DNA of 64,000 nt, taken from assembly GCA_920105625.2 (NCBI GenBank), contig OV050031.1, positions 85,693,995 to 85,757,994 on the forward strand. The letters run 5' to 3'. The stretch comes from Clusia tigrina. Lineage: Eukaryota > Arthropoda > Insecta > Diptera > Clusiidae. How positions within the stretch are numbered: position 1 is the first letter of the stretch; each line of letters begins with the position of its first letter. Positions 61,237 through 64,000 of this stretch are shown here, piece by piece. Made by a program: the position numbers and the translations under genes. The notes under the pieces are model-generated. The model saw only the letters and a list, made by a program, of their open reading frames with translations. It ran no database searches and was not told where the DNA came from.

Positions 61237-63530
61237 TTTCCCTGGTTCCTTTGCTGGGACTTTCTATCCCTGCATTCCGCTGCCCGATGTCCCATCTGTC
61301 CACATGAGAAGCATTTCAACCCCTGTTGGGTGTTGCCTAACCTTTGTCCACCTCTAAAATTCCAATTTGGTCGCTGCTGACCATTCCCCGTGTTGAAAGG
61401 ATTTCTTCCTTCCGTTGAGTTGACTCGAGGACCACTACCCCTGCTGTCCCTTAAGGGTGGATCTGGGCGCCTCGTACCTGGCTGCCTTCTACTTTGATCC
61501 CATTTATTGTCTAATTGGCACTGTCTACTTGCCTCATGACCATATGTTTGGCACTCCATACAATAGGGCGCATTCTTGCGTGTAATGCATTCATCTCTTG
61601 TATGGCCTGGCCTATGGCAGAACGAACATGTGGGAGCCTTCTGTACAACCCCCCTGTGCGGATTTCTCTGATACGCGGCTCTGCTGTCGGAGATACCGGG
61701 ATTATACGCTCCTCTGTATACGTTTGGGACGAAATTATTTCCTTCTCTATCCATGACAGCGGCAGTTAAATTGTCCTGTCTATTTTCCAACATATGTATC
61801 TCCCCCAATCCGGCCGTACTCCGTTCCACAAGGACTTGCGCTCGAATTGCTTCTTCTACCAATTCCTCCAGATTTCCTGTTTTGCTATTCAGCATATGAA
61901 TTTTAAGAGCGGAGTTGCGGAGCCCCACTACGAAAGTCGTTAAGACCGACTTGTCAACTTCGTATAATAACGCGGTATCACCAACGCCATCGTACTTATT
62001 CTTGATTACTTCTTGGGCCATCATCCGAAGTGACTCCAAACGCCTGGCAAAGGCGCGTATGTCTTCACCTGCCAGTTGTTTCCCGATTCTAATTTCTTCG
62101 GATATGTCTTCCAGAGTTCTCTCCTTTAGATAAGTACTCTTCAGAAGGCCGTAAAGTTCATTCACACTGGCGAATTGTTTTGGCAGCACAAGGTTGTACG
62201 CATCTCCAAATAACCTTTGCTTAATACAGTCAAAGAAGTCCTGCAACTCATCAGGGCCTATGCTTCGCTTTGCAAGTTCACAACCTTGAATGAACCTGCT
62301 GAGTTCGGACCTTAAATCTTCTGAAGCAGCACCAGTAAACACAGGTACTAGCCTGGACACGGTCTTTGAAATCTCCTCTATACCCATTTTACGTATTTTT
62401 GTTTTACTTATGACCGGTAAAACTTGAGCGCTATCTTTGTGGGTCGTTCCTAGATTCACTTCTCCCGGATCTGAGAGGTAATTGACCAATGACGGACTCA
62501 AACTAATTAGTCTTCGATCGTTTGTTCGTACAGGCGAAATACTGTCCGCAATATTGGGCCTGTCCTGTACCGTTACTGCTTCTGGCTCTTTTGGCGTATA
62601 TCCCTTATTTTTATTAGTTACCGGACGTTCTGGAGTAAATGGCTCGACACCGATTTCCGATGCGTCAAATAAAAATCCCGCTTCACTTTCTCCAGTCAAT
62701 ACTAATCTAGGCTTTACCACACGACCTATCCCTTCCGGAGTTAAATACTCCGGCCAGCGAACTTCAGGAGGCAATGTCAACACTGTCTGTGTAAATCCAG
62801 CCGATGCTGATTTTGATCTCTCCTTTCTATGTGGGTTGCTATTGGTCGCCCGTCCTCTTTTCAATCCTGCACACTCCTTTTCCAACAGCGTTGCTGCTTC
62901 CTCTGTTTCCGACAATCTCTGAGAAAGTTCCTTTACCTTCTTCTCAAGATACTCTTTTTGTGCTCTCAAATCTTCTGTTTTCTTATGAAAACTGAATAAC
63001 TTTTCTTCTGTTCTTCTTTGGATTGCCGTAAAGGCTTGATCCGCTACTTCTAATGGTGACACAGCTCCTCCGGCATTCGCCTGCTTCCACAATTCCTGAG
63101 CTTCTTCCCTGCTTGTACTTGCTTCGAACTGGTCAACTATTTTCCCAGTAAACAGTTTCACCTCTGACTGTATTGATTTTAATCTGTTCCTTACTTCCTC
63201 GTCTGGCGAAACCAAACTCACTGTTTGTTGCCCTAGTCCTTCTAATTCAGAACTAAATGTATCTGCCCATTCGTTGACCAGACTATTTATGTAGTCTGCG
63301 TATTTTTCCGCAAAATATTTTCCCTTGCCGTACTCAACTGCGTGAGGCAACAACAGTCCGTGATTATTGTTGAACTCTCTCCCCAGATCTTGCAACTGTG
63401 TTATTCGCTTGCGATAATACACGTTGTCCTTACGTAACTTGCCGTCTTTCTTAAAGTTACGGACCAGCTTTTCAATCGTTTCGCCAATTTGTTCCTGTCT
63501 CAGCAGTAATCCTTGCGCTTCCTTCGTCAT
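61209..63530 (-). CDS. gag: Gag structural polyprotein with three zinc knuckles
   Basis: An intact frame of 773 residues from the first ATG at 63,530. The frame is open for 11 more codons to a TTG directly after a stop, which I do not take as the start. Residues 1-390 are charged and include a likely coiled coil at about 175-225. Residues about 395-570 resemble the helical capsid region of Ty3/gypsy Gag proteins (Retrotrans_gag type), including an acidic and basic RTLEDISEEIRIGKQL segment. Three CCHC knuckles follow: C635-x2-C-x4-H-x4-C, C657-x2-C-x4-H-x5-C and C740-x2-C-x4-H-x4-C. The linker between the second and third is rich in Arg, Pro, Asn and Gly. The protein should build the particle and bind genomic RNA. 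It is longer than the usual few hundred residues for insect Gag. It overlaps pol by about 55 bp in the -1 frame. Confidence 0.93.
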   Translation of the reverse strand: MTKEAQGLLLRQEQIGETIEKLVRNFKKDGKLRKDNVYYRKRITQLQDLGREFNNNHGLLLPHAVEYGKGKYFAEKYADYINSLVNEWADTFSSELEGLGQQTVSLVSPDEEVRNRLKSIQSEVKLFTGKIVDQFEASTSREEAQELWKQANAGGAVSPLEVADQAFTAIQRRTEEKLFSFHKKTEDLRAQKEYLEKKVKELSQRLSETEEAATLLEKECAGLKRGRATNSNPHRKERSKSASAGFTQTVLTLPPEVRWPEYLTPEGIGRVVKPRLVLTGESEAGFLFDASEIGVEPFTPERPVTNKNKGYTPKEPEAVTVQDRPNIADSISPVRTNDRRLISLSPSLVNYLSDPGEVNLGTTHKDSAQVLPVISKTKIRKMGIEEISKTVSRLVPVFTGAASEDLRSELSRFIQGCELAKRSIGPDELQDFFDCIKQRLFGDAYNLVLPKQFASVNELYGLLKSTYLKERTLEDISEEIRIGKQLAGEDIRAFARRLESLRMMAQEVIKNKYDGVGDTALLYEVDKSVLTTFVVGLRNSALKIHMLNSKTGNLEELVEEAIRAQVLVERSTAGLGEIHMLENRQDNLTAAVMDREGNNFVPNVYRGAYNPGISDSRAAYQRNPHRGVVQKAPTCSFCHRPGHTRDECITRKNAPYCMECQTYGHEASRQCQLDNKWDQSRRQPGTRRPDPPLRDSRGSGPRVNSTEGRNPFNTGNGQQRPNWNFRGGQRLGNTQQGLKCFSCGQMGHRAAECRDRKSQQRNQGNFQRPSRSQ
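61236..61242 (-). promoter_or_regulatory. -1 ribosomal frameshift heptamer
   Basis: Minus strand GGGAAAC, read G GGA AAC in the gag frame, fits the X XXY YYZ rule. Slipping back one base gives GGG AAA in the pol frame. It lies in the only gag/pol overlap (61,209-61,263), 24 nt before the gag stop codon. Pol has no start codon of its own, so a frameshift here is the simplest way to express it. The same heptamer type is known from some retroviral gag-pro junctions. Confidence 0.8.
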
Positions 63531-64000
63531 ATCCCAAATGCCAGAACAGATGTCGTATCCCAATTACAAATAAAAATCCAATAATTGATAAAACTTGTTA
63601 TTAACTTATCCCAATATTTTATTCCATCCTACTTATTGATAAATACAAATTTATTTAAAAAAAAACATTCCACCGTAAATTCTATGTTTATATACATATT
63701 CTGCTATACTTGTTTTCCATTACAAAGTCCCGCTGTCTACCGGCGTCCATTAAGTCCTTCCATCAATGCAAAGTGGTCCTTGACTTCCTCACAAATACTC
63801 CTTGTTTTCCTCTCACCATCCTTAATACTCCCAAAAATCCATAAAAAAGGCCATATGTTTGTAAAAACCGAAATTTGCTTTACCGGCAAAAGTGTCTTGA
63901 TTCATTCCCGGAAATTTGAATCCATGTTTAAAAATAAACCCGTAACGTATGCGCCACATAATAGCAGCATTTAGCTGTTATCTTCAACATTGCTACGCAA
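63531..64000 (-). other. 5' leader of the element (partial)
   Basis: AT-rich sequence upstream of gag in element sense, with no LTR border. The TGTTGGGGTCC that opens the LTR on the + strand does not recur here, so the 5' LTR and primer-binding site lie beyond 64,000 and the leader is at least 470 nt. A 129-codon frame on the opposite strand (63,585-63,974) shows no recognisable features and is probably chance. Confidence 0.7.

Larger units (their letters stand above)
54574..64000 (-). mobile_element. Ty3/gypsy LTR retrotransposon, 5' end outside window
   Basis: The element lies on the minus strand. Reading right to left it has a leader, gag, pol, a long 3' non-coding region, a polypurine tract and a 3' LTR. 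The pol order is protease, reverse transcriptase, RNase H, integrase. Integrase last is the Ty3/gypsy order and separates it from Ty1/copia. Base composition switches sharply from GC-rich array to AT-rich element at 54,574. Both gag and pol are open throughout, so the copy looks recent. The 5' LTR, primer-binding site and second target-site duplication lie beyond 64,000, so LTR divergence cannot be measured. No chromodomain follows the integrase. I cannot place it in a named lineage with confidence. Confidence 0.95.

Noticed and set aside
62482..62922. 146-codon + strand frame opposite gag
   Set aside because: Antisense shadow of gag, with no independent features.
63531..64000. 5' LTR or primer-binding site inside the window
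   Set aside because: The LTR opening seen at 54,574 does not recur here and no tRNA-complementary stretch next to a CA end is visible, so both must lie beyond 64,000.

Overview
The window holds two unlike pieces of DNA. Positions 1 to 54,573 are one uninterrupted tandem satellite array, GC-rich (about 61% GC in the consensus unit) and very poor in A on the + strand. Positions 54,574 to 64,000 are the 3' portion of an AT-rich LTR retrotransposon of the Ty3/gypsy type, inserted into the array in antisense orientation. There is no evidence for an ordinary host gene, tRNA, rRNA or CRISPR locus. The host is most likely an insect, probably a dipteran. The grounds are a chromodomain-less Ty3/gypsy element with separate gag and pol frames, AT-rich flanks full of TACATA-type microsatellites, and CpG retained close to expectation in a GC-rich satellite, as expected where CpG methylation is absent. 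No species can be named from this.

The array has three nested levels. The basic monomer is about 122 bp (about 447 copies in the window). The monomer reads as ten degenerate 12-mers plus 2 bp, most clearly in the CTCAGTCGGCGT part. In one monomer subfamily this 12-mer is further amplified, up to about 10 copies. Diagnostic variants occur in fixed orders, so blocks of 0.37 to 7 kb can be recognised as segmental duplications: 366, 488, 1,515, 4,116, about 6,900 and 5,246 bp offsets, the last being exactly 43 x 122. Because 122 is not a multiple of 3 and stop codons need A, the array produces hundreds of overlapping open frames; I regard all of them as artefacts of composition.

The retroelement reads right to left: 5' leader (63,531-64,000, with the 5' LTR outside the window), gag (63,530-61,209), a -1 frameshift signal in the gag/pol overlap (slippery GGGAAAC at 61,242-61,236 followed by a potential stem), pol with protease, reverse transcriptase, RNase H and integrase (to 57,673), a 2.6-kb AT-rich region with no recognisable env, a polypurine tract (55,059-55,044) and a 470-bp 3' LTR (55,043-54,574). 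Both frames are intact and all expected catalytic motifs are visible, so this may be a young, possibly competent copy.

The two pieces date each other. The array block ending at the insertion (49,246-54,573) has a sister copy at 44,000-48,316 in which the insertion point is still empty. The element therefore most simply entered after that array block was duplicated.
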